A stretch of 64,000 bases of DNA from Pseudomonas sessilinigenes (GCF_003850565.1 NZ_CP027706.1:5084001-5148000), one strand, 5' to 3'; shown: positions 26,549-35,492, numbered from the stretch's first letter. Program-made: numbers and translations. Notes: a model not told the origin generated them from the letters alone.

Positions 26549-26916
26549 GAGGGTGACTCCGATGGGGTGTTGGTGTTGGGCTTGAAGTGAATCCTACTCC
26601 GATGAAGTTGATTTAAAATCGCAAAAAAACACTAATAAAAATCAACTTAATCGATATGTTTTTCACCGTAGAACACCTGCACATAGGGATACAGCTTCCG
26701 GCCCAATAGGGCCCAGGTTTCACGCCAAGTCAGGTAGCAGGCTAAGTAACCAGCGTTAACTGATCGTTAATTGATCAATCGCCGGGTGAAAATGGCCCTT
26801 CAACGGTTTTTTCATTCAAGCCCTACCTATTTTTCACCCAAGGACGTTCAGCCTCCGCGCAGGCCTGCAAACCAAGACAGGCTGCCTTGAATGCGACCCT
26901 TGGAGCTCTCTCGTCA
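26549..26916. other. AT-rich divergent region with an inverted repeat
   Basis: About 368 bases, clearly richer in A and T than the rest of the window, between the tandem-repeat peptide gene (leftwards) and the four-repeat membrane protein gene (rightwards). It contains the inverted repeat listed separately and an ATTGATCAAT palindrome; no short gene is convincing. Confidence 0.5.
26601..26652. promoter_or_regulatory. Inverted repeat upstream of the tandem-repeat peptide gene
   Basis: GATGAAGTTGATTT and AAATCAACTTAATC pair at 13 of 14 positions across a 24-base A-rich spacer, 53-104 bases upstream of the peptide start. It could be a dimer-of-dimers operator or a loop-forming site; no regulator can be named. 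Confidence 0.4.
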
Positions 26917-27672
26917 ATGAACAAACTTCCCCAGATCACCCTGGCCTTCTGGGTCATGAAAATCTGCGCGACAACCCTGGGCGAAACCGCAGGTGACCTG
27001 CTGTCGATGACCCTCAACGTGGGGTACGCCATCAGTTCGATGATCCTGATCAGCGTGTTCCTGCTGACCCTGGTGACTCAGTTGTTTTCCAAGAGCTACA
27101 ACCCGGTGCTGTACTGGATCGTGATCCTGTCCACCAGCACGGCGGGTACCACCATGTCGGATTTCATGGATCGCACCCTGGGCTTGGGGTACGCCAGTGG
27201 TTCGTTGATCCTGATCGCTATCCTGGCGGCGATCTTCGCGGTCTGGCGCCTGAGTGGCGAATCGCTGAATGTGAACCGGGTCCAGGGTTTTCGTGGCGAG
27301 CTGTTCTATTGGCTGGCGATCCTGTTTTCCAACACCCTGGGCACCGCCCTGGGCGATTACCTGGCGGACGATTCCGGGCTGGGCTTCGCCGGTGGAGCGC
27401 TGTTGATCGGCTCGGCCATCGCTCTGGTCGTCGTCCTCAAGTACTGCACCAAGCTCTCGCCCGTGCTGCTGTTCTGGGTGGCCTTCGTGCTGACCCGGCC
27501 ATTTGGCGCGACCCTGGGCGACTTCCTGACCAAACCCCATGAAAAGGGTGGCCTGGACTTCGGTACGGTCGGCTCGTCGGCGGTGTTGGCGGGAATTCTG
27601 CTGGTGCTGATCGTCGGCGCTTGCTGGGCGCAGGGCCGTGATGCGCGTCAGGGAGCGGCGCAGTTGTCTTGA
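26917..27672 (+). CDS. Four-repeat integral membrane protein (COG4705-like)
   Basis: A 251-residue membrane protein with about eight hydrophobic segments arranged as four similar units, each having a T.G..(x)GD core: TTLGETAGD, TSTAGTTMSD, SNTLGTALGD and TRPFGATLGD. This is the pattern of the uncharacterised COG4705 membrane-anchored family. ATG start chosen with GGAG upstream over a TTG ten codons earlier. The conserved Asp/Thr in every repeat could line an ion path; that is speculation. Confidence 0.75.
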   Translation: MNKLPQITLAFWVMKICATTLGETAGDLLSMTLNVGYAISSMILISVFLLTLVTQLFSKSYNPVLYWIVILSTSTAGTTMSDFMDRTLGLGYASGSLILIAILAAIFAVWRLSGESLNVNRVQGFRGELFYWLAILFSNTLGTALGDYLADDSGLGFAGGALLIGSAIALVVVLKYCTKLSPVLLFWVAFVLTRPFGATLGDFLTKPHEKGGLDFGTVGSSAVLAGILLVLIVGACWAQGRDARQGAAQLS

Positions 27673-27711
27673 CCCTGATGGCTGCTACAGTCGCGCGCGA
27701 CAGGCAGAAAC

Positions 27712-27740
27712 AAGCGCCCGGGCCTTGCACCCGGGCGCTT
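27712..27740. terminator. Bidirectional terminator
   Basis: An 11-bp perfect stem AAGCGCCCGGG / CCCGGGCGCTT with a 7-base loop lies between the convergent COG4705-like gene and the kgtP-type permease gene. Confidence 0.8.
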
Positions 27741-27747
27741 TGTCTTG

Positions 27748-29070
27748 TCAGTCGGTTTCGATGCGCGAGTGCTTTCTGGTGTCTTTCATGGTCGCGTAGA
27801 CCAGCAGCGAGCAGGCGATACAGGCAGTGACGTACCAGTAGTAGCCGGTTTCCATGCCGATGCTCTTGAACCACAAGGCGATGTACTCCGCAGTACCACC
27901 GAATACCGATACCGTGAGTGCATAGGGCAGGCCTACGCCCAGGGCGCGGATCTCGGTAGGGAACAGCTCCGCCTTGACCACCGCGTTGATCGAGGTGTAG
28001 CCACTGACAATGATCAGGGCGGCCATGATCAGGAAGAACGCTCCCCACCAGGTCTGGATGGTATGCAAGGCGGTGAGGATCGGGACGGTAAACAGTGTGC
28101 CGAGGATCCCGAAGGCGATCAGGATCGGACGGCGGCCGATCTTGTCGGACAGCCCACCGATCACCGGTTGCAAGCACATGAACAGGAACAGGGTGGCTGC
28201 GGAAATGGTGGTGGAGTCGGAAATGCTCATGCCGACGGTGTTCACCAGGTATTTCTGCATGTAGGTGGTGTAGGTGTAGAAGGCCAGGGTGCCGCCCATG
28301 GTCAGGCCGACCACGGTCAGCAATTCCTTGGGATGGCGCATCAGGGTGCGCATCAGGCTTTCCTTGGGTTTCTCCTTCTTCTTGGCGAAGGATTCGGTCT
28401 CTTCCATGCCGCGCCGCAGGTACAGCGCTACGATGGCGCAGAGTGCGCCGATGCCGAAGGGAATCCGCCAGCCCCAGGACTGCAGCTCTTCGGTGGTCAA
28501 TACGTTCTGCAGGACAATCAGCACCGCCAGGGCGATGAGCTGGCCGGAGATCAGGGTGACGTACTGGAAGCTGGAGAAGAAACCACGGCGTTCCTTGGTC
28601 GCCATCTCGCTCAGGTAGGTGGCGGAGGTGCCATATTCTCCCCCTACCGACAGGCCCTGCATCAGGCGCGCCAGCACCAGCAGGATCGGAGCGCCGACGC
28701 CGATGGTCTCGTAGCCAGGGGTCAGGGCGATGATCAGGGAGCCTGCGCACATCAGCAGCACCGACGCCATCAACGCGGCCTTGCGTCCCTTGCGGTCGGC
28801 GTACAGGCCCATCAACCAGCCGCCGATCGGCCGCATCAGGAAACCTACGGCGAAGATCGCGGCAGTATTGAGCAACTGCGCGGTGGTATCGCCCTTGGGG
28901 AAGAAGACTTTAGCGAAGTACAACGAGAATGCGGCGTAGACGTACCAGTCGTACCACTCGACCATGTTGCCGACCGAACCGCTGAAAATCGATTTCAGGC
29001 GGCTGGCGGTGGTCTTTTCCTGGGCAGGCGCGGCGGCCGACCCGGCAGGCAGGGTATTGGAGATTTCCAT
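27748..29070 (-). CDS. kgtP: MFS 2-oxoglutarate (C5-dicarboxylate) permease, KgtP type
   Basis: A 440-residue inner-membrane proton symporter of the metabolite:H+ group: GNMVEWYDWYVYAAFSLYFAKVFFP in helix 1, motif A GLYADRKGRKAALM, RLMQGLSVGGEYGTSATYL and SDKIGRRP mid-protein. About twelve helices. ATG chosen with AAGG upstream; an ATG six codons earlier lacks one. MifS/MifR-type genes lie immediately upstream on the same strand, and in P. aeruginosa that pair drives 2-oxoglutarate uptake through a homologous permease. A consensus-like sigma-54 promoter lies 60 bases upstream. Confidence 0.85.
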   Translation of the reverse strand: MEISNTLPAGSAAAPAQEKTTASRLKSIFSGSVGNMVEWYDWYVYAAFSLYFAKVFFPKGDTTAQLLNTAAIFAVGFLMRPIGGWLMGLYADRKGRKAALMASVLLMCAGSLIIALTPGYETIGVGAPILLVLARLMQGLSVGGEYGTSATYLSEMATKERRGFFSSFQYVTLISGQLIALAVLIVLQNVLTTEELQSWGWRIPFGIGALCAIVALYLRRGMEETESFAKKKEKPKESLMRTLMRHPKELLTVVGLTMGGTLAFYTYTTYMQKYLVNTVGMSISDSTTISAATLFLFMCLQPVIGGLSDKIGRRPILIAFGILGTLFTVPILTALHTIQTWWGAFFLIMAALIIVSGYTSINAVVKAELFPTEIRALGVGLPYALTVSVFGGTAEYIALWFKSIGMETGYYWYVTACIACSLLVYATMKDTRKHSRIETD

Positions 29071-29129
29071 CACGAACCTTCTATTCATTGTTGTTGTGGA
29101 GTGCGCGCAAACGCAGCCTGCCAGGGCTA

Positions 29130-29147
29130 TAGCAGGAGCTGTGCCAG
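29130..29147 (-). promoter_or_regulatory. Sigma-54 promoter of the 2-oxoglutarate permease
   Basis: Read on the minus strand the site is CTGGCACAGCTCCTGCTA: the GG and GC dinucleotides are exactly ten bases apart as required at minus 24/minus 12, and TGGCAC matches the consensus. The expected start point is about 50 bases before the ATG. Confidence 0.8.
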
Positions 29148-29196
29148 GAGCGAGAAGCCCGGTCTAGAAGGGTTGAGGTAAAAAATTGAGCGGAAA

Positions 29197-29227
29197 TCCG
29201 CCTATCGCCAAGGGCTGGATAAGCGGA
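29197..29227 (-). promoter_or_regulatory. Candidate enhancer site for the MifR-type activator
   Basis: TCCGCCTATC and GATAAGCGGA form an inverted repeat with one mismatch over an 11-base spacer, centred about 67 bases upstream of the minus-24 element. Bacterial enhancer-binding proteins use such paired sites at 80-150 bases from the start point. Confidence 0.55.
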
Positions 29228-29276
29228 AAGTTGCCGAATTGAAGGGGGGGTGCAGGCGGCCAGGCAGCCCTGGCGC

Positions 29277-30614
29277 TTAGCTGTTTTTGACGAACGTTTC
29301 CCGGCTCAGGCCATGGCGCTGCATTTTTTCGTTGAGCGTGCGACGGGGCAGTTGCAGTTCGTGGAGCACCGCCTTGATCTCGCCCTTGTGCCGGGTCAGG
29401 GCGGCGCGCAGGCACTGGGCCTCGAAGGCTTCCTGCTGGGCGGCCAGGGACTGCCCGGTTTCCATCACGAATTCGGCGTGTTGCTCCTCCAGCCCCAGTA
29501 CCTGGCGCTCGGCGGCGTTGGCCAGCTCGCGGACGTTACCCGGCCAGTCATGGCTGAGCAGGCGACTCAATTGCGGCCCGGTGAGCGCCTTTGTGCTGCG
29601 TCCCAGGCGGTGGGCGGCGTGGCGGGCAAAGTGTTCATAGAGCAGTGGAATGTCTTCGCGGCGTTCACGCAGCGGCGGCAGGCGCAACTGGGCAACGGTC
29701 AGGCGATAGGCCAGGTCCTCGCGAAAGCGCCCGGCCCGGGCCTCCTCCAGCAGATCGGGCTTGGTGGCGGCGATGATTCGCAGGTCCACCTTGATGCTCT
29801 GGTTGGAGCCCAGGCGCTCGAGCTTCTGCTCCTGTAATACCCGCAACAGCTTGACTTGCTGGGCCAGGGGCATGCTCTCGATCTCGTCGAGAAACAAGGT
29901 GCCACCATCGGCGTACTCCAGCTTACCGATGCGCTTGCCCTGGGCACCGGTGAACGCGCCGCTTTCATGGCCGAACAGCTCGGCCTCGAACAACTGCTCG
30001 GGAATCGCCGCGCAGTTCAGGGCCACGAAGGGCTTGGCGGCGCGAGGGCCAAAATCATGCAGGCAGCGGGCGATCAGTTCCTTGCCGCTGCCGGTCTCAC
30101 CGCGCACCAGCACGTTCACCGGCAAGGGGGCCAGTTCCAATACCTGGCGGCGCAGGGTCTGCAGGGCGGGGGAGGCACCCAGCAGGGTGGCATCGAGTTT
30201 GGCCCGGCTGTCGGCCTGCTGGTGCAGCCGGCGGTTTTCCAGGACCAGGGCGCGCTTGTCCAGGGCACGGCGCAGGCTGTTGAGCAGGGTCTGGGGGCTG
30301 AAGGGTTTTTCCAGGAAGTCGTAGGCGCCATCGCGCATGGCTTCCACGGCCATGGGCACGTCGCCGTGCCCCGTCAGGAGAATGATCGGCAGTTCCGGGT
30401 CCAGGCCCTGGACCTGGGCCAGCAACTCCAGGCCACTGATGCCGGGCATGCGCACATCGCTGAGAATGACCCCGGGGAAGTCCCGTGGCAGTTGCGCCAG
30501 GCACTCTTCGGCGCGGCTGAACAGCTGCACTTCGAAGCCCGACAGGTCCAGCCACTGTTCGATGGCAGTGCGGATGCTGGCCTCGTCGTCCACCACGATC
30601 ACCGAGTTCAGCAT
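29277..30614 (-). CDS. mifR: Sigma-54-dependent response regulator MifR-type
   Basis: A 445-residue NtrC/DctD-family activator: receiver with phospho-acceptor Asp53 (LSDVRMPG), AAA+ domain with Walker A GETGSGK (172-178) and the sigma-54 loop GAFTGA (219-224), and a C-terminal Fis-type HTH. The gene overlaps the sensor kinase gene by seven bases. The adjacent permease with a sigma-54 promoter is the obvious target. The MifR name rests on the 2-oxoglutarate permease link; DctD is the alternative. Confidence 0.85.
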   Translation of the reverse strand: MLNSVIVVDDEASIRTAIEQWLDLSGFEVQLFSRAEECLAQLPRDFPGVILSDVRMPGISGLELLAQVQGLDPELPIILLTGHGDVPMAVEAMRDGAYDFLEKPFSPQTLLNSLRRALDKRALVLENRRLHQQADSRAKLDATLLGASPALQTLRRQVLELAPLPVNVLVRGETGSGKELIARCLHDFGPRAAKPFVALNCAAIPEQLFEAELFGHESGAFTGAQGKRIGKLEYADGGTLFLDEIESMPLAQQVKLLRVLQEQKLERLGSNQSIKVDLRIIAATKPDLLEEARAGRFREDLAYRLTVAQLRLPPLRERREDIPLLYEHFARHAAHRLGRSTKALTGPQLSRLLSHDWPGNVRELANAAERQVLGLEEQHAEFVMETGQSLAAQQEAFEAQCLRAALTRHKGEIKAVLHELQLPRRTLNEKMQRHGLSRETFVKNS

Positions 30615-32374
30615 TGGATGTGCGCCTCCAGGTCGATGGGCAGGCTCAGGGTGAACACCGCGCCCTGGTCCTGGTTGGCGACGCTCAAGCGTCCGCCCAG
30701 CTCATGGACGATAGCGTATGAAACCGCCAGTCCAAGCCCCAGTCCGTCGCCCACCGGCTTGGTGGTGAAGAACGGATCGAACACGCTCAACAGGTGCTCC
30801 TCGGCGATCCCGCCGCCCGTGTCGCTCACACGCAGTTGCCACAACTGGTCTTCGGCGTCGAGGCTGATCCGCAGGTGCTTGAGGGGTTTGTCCTGCATGG
30901 CGTCGAGGGCGTTGCGCAGCAAGTTGATCAGCACCTGCTCCAGGCGGATCGCATCGCCACGGACCCAGGCCGGGCGAGTCAGGTGCAGGGCCACTTCGAT
31001 GTCTTCGTTGCGCAGGCGGGCTTCGAGCAGGTGCAACGATTGGTCGACTACCGCGGCCAGGTCCAGGCGTTCGCGCAGGCCGCTGGGGCTCTTGCGGGCG
31101 TAGGTCTTGAGGTGGCTGGTCAGGGCCGCCATGCGGGTCAGCATGTCGTCCAGGGGGCGCAGGGCCTTGTAGGCGTCGTCCACCCGACCGTGCTCCAGTA
31201 GCAGCCGCAAGGTGGCGAGCTGCATGCGCTGGGTGGTCAGGGGCTGGTTGATTTCGTGTGCCAGGGCTGCGGACATCTGGCCCAGGGCCGCGAGCTTGGC
31301 CGATTGCACCAGGCCTTCCTGGGCGGTGCGCAGGTCACGGGTACGCTCTTCCACCAGGCGCTCCAGCTCCTTGCGGTTGCGCTGGCGCAGTTTGCCCAGG
31401 CGCCAGCGCTGATTGAGAAACAGCAGCAGGAACACCAGGGCCAGCCAGGCACCTGCCGCCGCCAGGCCGGCATTGCGGCTCTCTTCGAAGGCACTGGCTG
31501 GCTTGCGTAGCAGGTGCAGGGTCCAGCCCTCGGTCTCGAGGGGTAGCGATTCCCAGAGATAGTTGGTCGTACCTTCGTCGCCCTGGACCCGGATCAGGCG
31601 GCTGTTATCGGCGAATTGCTGCAGGGTCGCATGTTGCAGTGGAACCAGCAGTTGCTTGTCGTATTGGCGGGTGAGCCTGATGTCTTCCAGGTCGTTGCTC
31701 GACAGCGGTTGCAGGTGTCGGTAGCGCCAGCCCGGCTGGTTGGCGATGAACACAATACCCCGGGCATCGCTGACCAGGAGGGTGTCGTTACCTTGGCTCC
31801 ATTCATGTTCGAGTTCGGGAAACTCCAGCTTGACCACCATGGCCCCGAGGAACTCATCGTTATCGGCCTTGACGGCGCTGGCCAGGAAATACCCGGGGAT
31901 GCCACTGGTCACGCCGATGGCATAGAAGCGCCCGCTGCCTTGGCTGCGGGTCTGCTTGAAATAGGGGCGAAAGCTGTAGTTGTGGCCCACGTAGCTGCTG
32001 GGCAGGCGCCAGTTGCTGGCGGCTACGGCCAGGCCCTCATGGTTGAGCAGCTCCAGGGTAGAGGAGCGGGCGGCGCCGTTGATCTTCTCCAGCTTGCGGT
32101 TGAGCGTTTGCTGGGTTTCTGGCGTCACCGGGCCCTGCAGGGCTGAGCGCAGCTCCGGGTCCAGCGCCAGTACTGCCGGCAGGGCCCGATAGCGTTCGAT
32201 CAGGGTATGCAGGGAGTTGGCATACAGTCCCAATTGCTCGTTGGCCCGTGCGGCTTCTTCCTCCAGGGTCTGGCGTTCGGCGTGGCGCATGGCCAGGCCG
32301 GCGCTGATGACGGTGCCAGCAAGAATCACCAGGATGTAGAACGTCAGGCGAAGGGAGCGTGAGATCTGGGCCAT
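30608..32374 (-). CDS. mifS: Sensor histidine kinase MifS-type (DctB family)
   Basis: A 588-residue membrane sensor: membrane segment near residues 8-28, periplasmic double-Cache-like domain, second membrane segment near 300, cytoplasmic coiled linker, phospho-acceptor histidine in ALAHEINQPLT, and N/G boxes INLLRNALDAM, DTGGGI and GDGLGLGLAVS. This DctB-like architecture senses dicarboxylates. It is the first gene of the mifSR-type pair and directly precedes fumarase on the other side, so TCA-cycle intermediates are the likely signal class. Confidence 0.85.
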   Translation of the reverse strand: MAQISRSLRLTFYILVILAGTVISAGLAMRHAERQTLEEEAARANEQLGLYANSLHTLIERYRALPAVLALDPELRSALQGPVTPETQQTLNRKLEKINGAARSSTLELLNHEGLAVAASNWRLPSSYVGHNYSFRPYFKQTRSQGSGRFYAIGVTSGIPGYFLASAVKADNDEFLGAMVVKLEFPELEHEWSQGNDTLLVSDARGIVFIANQPGWRYRHLQPLSSNDLEDIRLTRQYDKQLLVPLQHATLQQFADNSRLIRVQGDEGTTNYLWESLPLETEGWTLHLLRKPASAFEESRNAGLAAAGAWLALVFLLLFLNQRWRLGKLRQRNRKELERLVEERTRDLRTAQEGLVQSAKLAALGQMSAALAHEINQPLTTQRMQLATLRLLLEHGRVDDAYKALRPLDDMLTRMAALTSHLKTYARKSPSGLRERLDLAAVVDQSLHLLEARLRNEDIEVALHLTRPAWVRGDAIRLEQVLINLLRNALDAMQDKPLKHLRISLDAEDQLWQLRVSDTGGGIAEEHLLSVFDPFFTTKPVGDGLGLGLAVSYAIVHELGGRLSVANQDQGAVFTLSLPIDLEAHIQC

Positions 32375-32466
32375 GGGTCGGGGCAGGCTGCAATGGGGGC
32401 GGGAACGATAGCATGAGCGCCGGGAGGAACGTTGATCGCGGACAGTGTCGATAAGGGGCGCGATAC

Positions 32467-32505
32467 AAAAAAGCGGCGGGCCGTTGGATCAACAGCACCG
32501 CCGCT
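32467..32505 (-). terminator. Intrinsic terminator after fumarase
   Basis: On the minus strand an 8-bp stem AGCGGCGG / CCGCCGCT with an inner GTTG-CAAC pairing is followed by six T. It begins about 20 bases past the fumarase stop. Confidence 0.8.
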
Positions 32506-32524
32506 CTGGCCAGGCAGGGAAGGC

Positions 32525-34048
32525 TTACTGCACTTCTACCGCCAGGCTCTCACTGATCTTCTTCTGCCAGATGGCGGGACCTGTGATGTGGACCGACTCA
32601 CCCTTGCTGTCCACCGCAACGGTGACGGGCATGTCCTTGACCTCGAACTCGTAGATCGCCTCCATGCCCAGTTCGGCGAAGGCCAGCACTTTGGACTTCT
32701 TGATCGCCTGGGCCACCAGGTAGGCGGCACCGCCGACGGCCATCAGGTACACGGCCTTGCTGTCCTTGATCGCGTCGATCGCGGTCGGGCCACGTTCGGA
32801 CTTGCCGATCATGCCCAGCAGGCCAGTCTGCTCGAGGATCTGGCGAGTGAACTTGTCCATGCGCGTGGCGGTGGTCGGGCCGGCCGGGCCAACCACTTCG
32901 TCGCCCACCGGATCAACCGGGCCGACGTAGTAGATGAAGCGACCTTTCAGGTCTACCGGCAGGGTTTCGCCCTTGTTCAGCATCTCGACCATGCGTTTGT
33001 GCGCAGCGTCGCGGCCGGTGAGCATCTTGCCGTTGAGCAGTACGGTCTCGCCCGGCTTCCAGCTCTGCACTTCTTCCGGGGTCAGGGTGTCGAGGTTGAC
33101 GCGACGGGCCGATGGGCCGGCTTCCCAGACGATTTCCGGGTAGGCGTCCAGGGGTGGCGCCTCCAGGGCAGCAGGGCCCGAGCCGTCGAGCACGAAGTGT
33201 GCGTGGCGGGTGGCGGCGCAGTTGGGGATCATGCACACCGGCAGGGAAGCGGCGTGGGTCGGGTAGTCCATGATCTTCACGTCGAGCACGGTGGTCAGGC
33301 CACCCAGGCCCTGGGCACCGATGCCCAGTTGGTTGACCTTCTCGAACAGCTCCAGGCGCATCTCCTCGATGCGGTTCTGAGGGCCACGAGCCTTGAGCTC
33401 GTGAATGTCGATGGACTCCATCAACACTTCCTTGGCCATCACCGCGGCCTTTTCGGCGGTACCGCCGATGCCGATGCCCAGCATGCCGGGCGGGCACCAG
33501 CCAGCACCCATGGTCGGTACGGTCTTGAGGACCCAGTCGACGATGGAATCGGATGGGTTGAGCATCGCCATCTTCGACTTGTTCTCGGAGCCGCCGCCCT
33601 TGGCTGCCACGTCCACTTCCACGGTGTTGCCCGGAACGATGGAGTAGTGGATCACTGCAGGCGTGTTGTCCTTGGTGTTCTTGCGGGCACCGGCCGGGTC
33701 GGCCAGGATCGAAGCGCGCAGGACGTTTTCCGGCAGGTTGTAGGCGCGACGCACGCCTTCGTTGATCATGTCGTCCAGGCTCATGGTGGCGCCGTCCCAG
33801 CGCACGTCCATGCCCACGCGGACGAAGACGGTGACGATACCGGTGTCCTGGCAGATCGGCCGGTGGCCGGTGGCGCACATGCGCGAGTTGATCAGGATCT
33901 GCGCCATGGAGTCGCGGGCTGCCGGCGATTCTTCGCGCAGGTAGGCCTCGTGCATCGCCTGGATGAAGTCCACGGGGTGGTAGTAGGAAATGAACTGCAG
34001 GGCGTCGGCAACGCTCTGAATCAGGTCGTCTTGCTTGATCACGGTCAT
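32525..34048 (-). CDS. fumA: Class I iron-sulfur fumarate hydratase
   Basis: A 507-residue class I fumarase that interconverts fumarate and malate in the TCA cycle. Family landmarks are RMCATGHRPICQDTG near residue 55, one of the cysteine regions for the 4Fe-4S cluster, the substrate loop PPGMLGIGIGGTAEKAAVMAKE and the C-terminal beta domain ending in KISESLAVEVQ. Unlike class II fumarases (about 460 residues) it needs iron and is oxygen-sensitive. The ATG has GGAG at the right distance; an in-frame start ten codons earlier does not. Confidence 0.92.
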   Translation of the reverse strand: MTVIKQDDLIQSVADALQFISYYHPVDFIQAMHEAYLREESPAARDSMAQILINSRMCATGHRPICQDTGIVTVFVRVGMDVRWDGATMSLDDMINEGVRRAYNLPENVLRASILADPAGARKNTKDNTPAVIHYSIVPGNTVEVDVAAKGGGSENKSKMAMLNPSDSIVDWVLKTVPTMGAGWCPPGMLGIGIGGTAEKAAVMAKEVLMESIDIHELKARGPQNRIEEMRLELFEKVNQLGIGAQGLGGLTTVLDVKIMDYPTHAASLPVCMIPNCAATRHAHFVLDGSGPAALEAPPLDAYPEIVWEAGPSARRVNLDTLTPEEVQSWKPGETVLLNGKMLTGRDAAHKRMVEMLNKGETLPVDLKGRFIYYVGPVDPVGDEVVGPAGPTTATRMDKFTRQILEQTGLLGMIGKSERGPTAIDAIKDSKAVYLMAVGGAAYLVAQAIKKSKVLAFAELGMEAIYEFEVKDMPVTVAVDSKGESVHITGPAIWQKKISESLAVEVQ

Positions 34049-34373
34049 GAGTCGCGCTCCTCTAAAAGACGGGAACATTTAACTGGGTGTCTGCAGCTTG
34101 GGTGCATCGGTCGGTTGCAGACACCACTGGGGTGCGCCGGACAGGCAGCAGGCGCACCGTTAAAAAGGCGCGGCAGTATACCGCGCCTGGGGGCTGGGCA
34201 CACCCGCCAGGCAGGCAAACGAAAGTCGCCTATCGGGTGGGCATCGTTCTTGCGTGAGACGCCGGTGACCGCTCGGAGCACCACCGAAAATTTGAATAGT
34301 CATTTTCCGGGGGCAGCACTAAAGTGGCGAATGGCTGGCGGAGTAGGAAACTCTTGAGCCTCCTTATCTCACG
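34049..34373. other. Divergent region fumarase / GGDEF gene
   Basis: About 325 bases holding the 5' flank of fumarase, including the terminator-like hairpin listed separately, and the start of the plus-strand GGDEF operon. No gene or other palindrome stands out. Confidence 0.5.
34162..34188 (-). terminator. Terminator-like hairpin upstream of fumarase
   Basis: Read on the minus strand AGGCGCGG-loop TATACTG-CCGCGCCT is followed by TTTTT. It points towards fumarase, 114 bases before its ATG, and no minus-strand gene precedes it. The loop also reads TATACT, like a minus-10 box. Confidence 0.5.
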
Positions 34374-35492
34374 GTGAGTCAACGATTGACCCATAAAGCC
34401 ATCCAGAGCTTGTTACTCAAGCGCTTCACCATTGCAGCGGGCACCTACGGATTGATCCTGCTGCTGTTCTGGCTAGCCGTTCTAACGGGGCATTATCGTG
34501 CTTCGGTCGGCAGCGCCCTGCTGGGTACGGCACTGGTGGTGGCCAGCCAGGGATTGCTCTGCTGGGTATTTCTCAGTGGCCGCAACCTGCGGTTCGCCGA
34601 TGCCAGCCTGACCGAGGTCCAGGTGGTCCTGGGCATTGCCTGGCAGACCTGGCTGATCGCCCATCTGGATCAGGCGCGCGGGGCCTTCCTGATGTTCTAT
34701 GTCCTGCCACTGTTGTTCGGCCTGTTTCATCTCTCTCGCCGTGCCTATTTGCGTTGCACGGTGCTGATCTTCTTCTGCTTTGCCGGGGTCAACCTGTGGG
34801 ACGGCTATCACTTTGTCCTGGCCGACCCGCAACTGGCGGCGCTGCAGGTCTGTGTCGTGCTGGTGATGCTGGTATGGCTGTGCCTGTACTCCGCCTATGT
34901 CCAGGCGTCGCGTTCGCGCATGCGCCAGAGGCGCTTTGCCCTGCAGGCGCACCAGGACACCCTGCGGGGAATGATGCGCCAACTGGAGGACCTGGTGGCG
35001 ACCGACGAATTGACCGGCCTGTTCAACCGTCGGCACTTCCTGCGTATTGCCGGGCGCGAGTTGCAGGCCATGGACGCGCAGCAGGTGCACGGCCTGGCCC
35101 TGATCGACCTGGATCATTTCAAACGCATCAACGACCAGCATGGCCATGCGGCGGGCGACCAGGTGCTGCAGGCTTTTTCCGCCGTGGCCACGGCTTGCCT
35201 GAGGGACGGTGATGTCCTGGCGCGTTATGGCGGGGAGGAGTTCGTGGTGTTGCTGCCCGAATGCGATACCGAGCGCCTGACTTCCTGTTGCGAGCGCCTG
35301 CGCCTGGCTTTCATGCAGGTACAACTGCTGGGTTTGGAGGTGCCCGATCTGAGCCTGTCCGCGGGAATGACCCTGTTGCAAGCCGGCGATGATCTGGATG
35401 CGGCCCTGCAGCGGGCCGACCAGGCTCTTTATCGAGCCAAGCGTGATGGACGCAATCGTTGCTGCGCGGCCTGGGAAAACTTCGATGCCTGA
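34374..35492 (+). CDS. Membrane diguanylate cyclase (GGDEF)
   Basis: A 372-residue protein: about six membrane helices in residues 20-180, a short coiled linker, and a GGDEF domain with the intact active-site signature YGGEEFVVLLPE; an RxxD inhibitory site is not obvious. Likely makes c-di-GMP, opposing BifA. The start is GTG with no clear ribosome site, but no earlier start exists in frame. The next gene begins inside its last eight bases. Confidence 0.82.
   Translation: MSQRLTHKAIQSLLLKRFTIAAGTYGLILLLFWLAVLTGHYRASVGSALLGTALVVASQGLLCWVFLSGRNLRFADASLTEVQVVLGIAWQTWLIAHLDQARGAFLMFYVLPLLFGLFHLSRRAYLRCTVLIFFCFAGVNLWDGYHFVLADPQLAALQVCVVLVMLVWLCLYSAYVQASRSRMRQRRFALQAHQDTLRGMMRQLEDLVATDELTGLFNRRHFLRIAGRELQAMDAQQVHGLALIDLDHFKRINDQHGHAAGDQVLQAFSAVATACLRDGDVLARYGGEEFVVLLPECDTERLTSCCERLRLAFMQVQLLGLEVPDLSLSAGMTLLQAGDDLDAALQRADQALYRAKRDGRNRCCAAWENFDA

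Noticed and set aside
26056..26550. An arginine-rich repeat protein on the plus strand (RNRCGRSHRQ units)
   Set aside because: It is the antisense reading of the 39-bp repeats. Silent changes in the minus-strand frame become amino-acid changes here, so the minus-strand protein is the real one.
27745..29181. A 478-codon plus-strand frame opposite the 2-oxoglutarate permease
   Set aside because: The permease has complete MFS motifs and a sigma-54 promoter; the opposite frame has neither.
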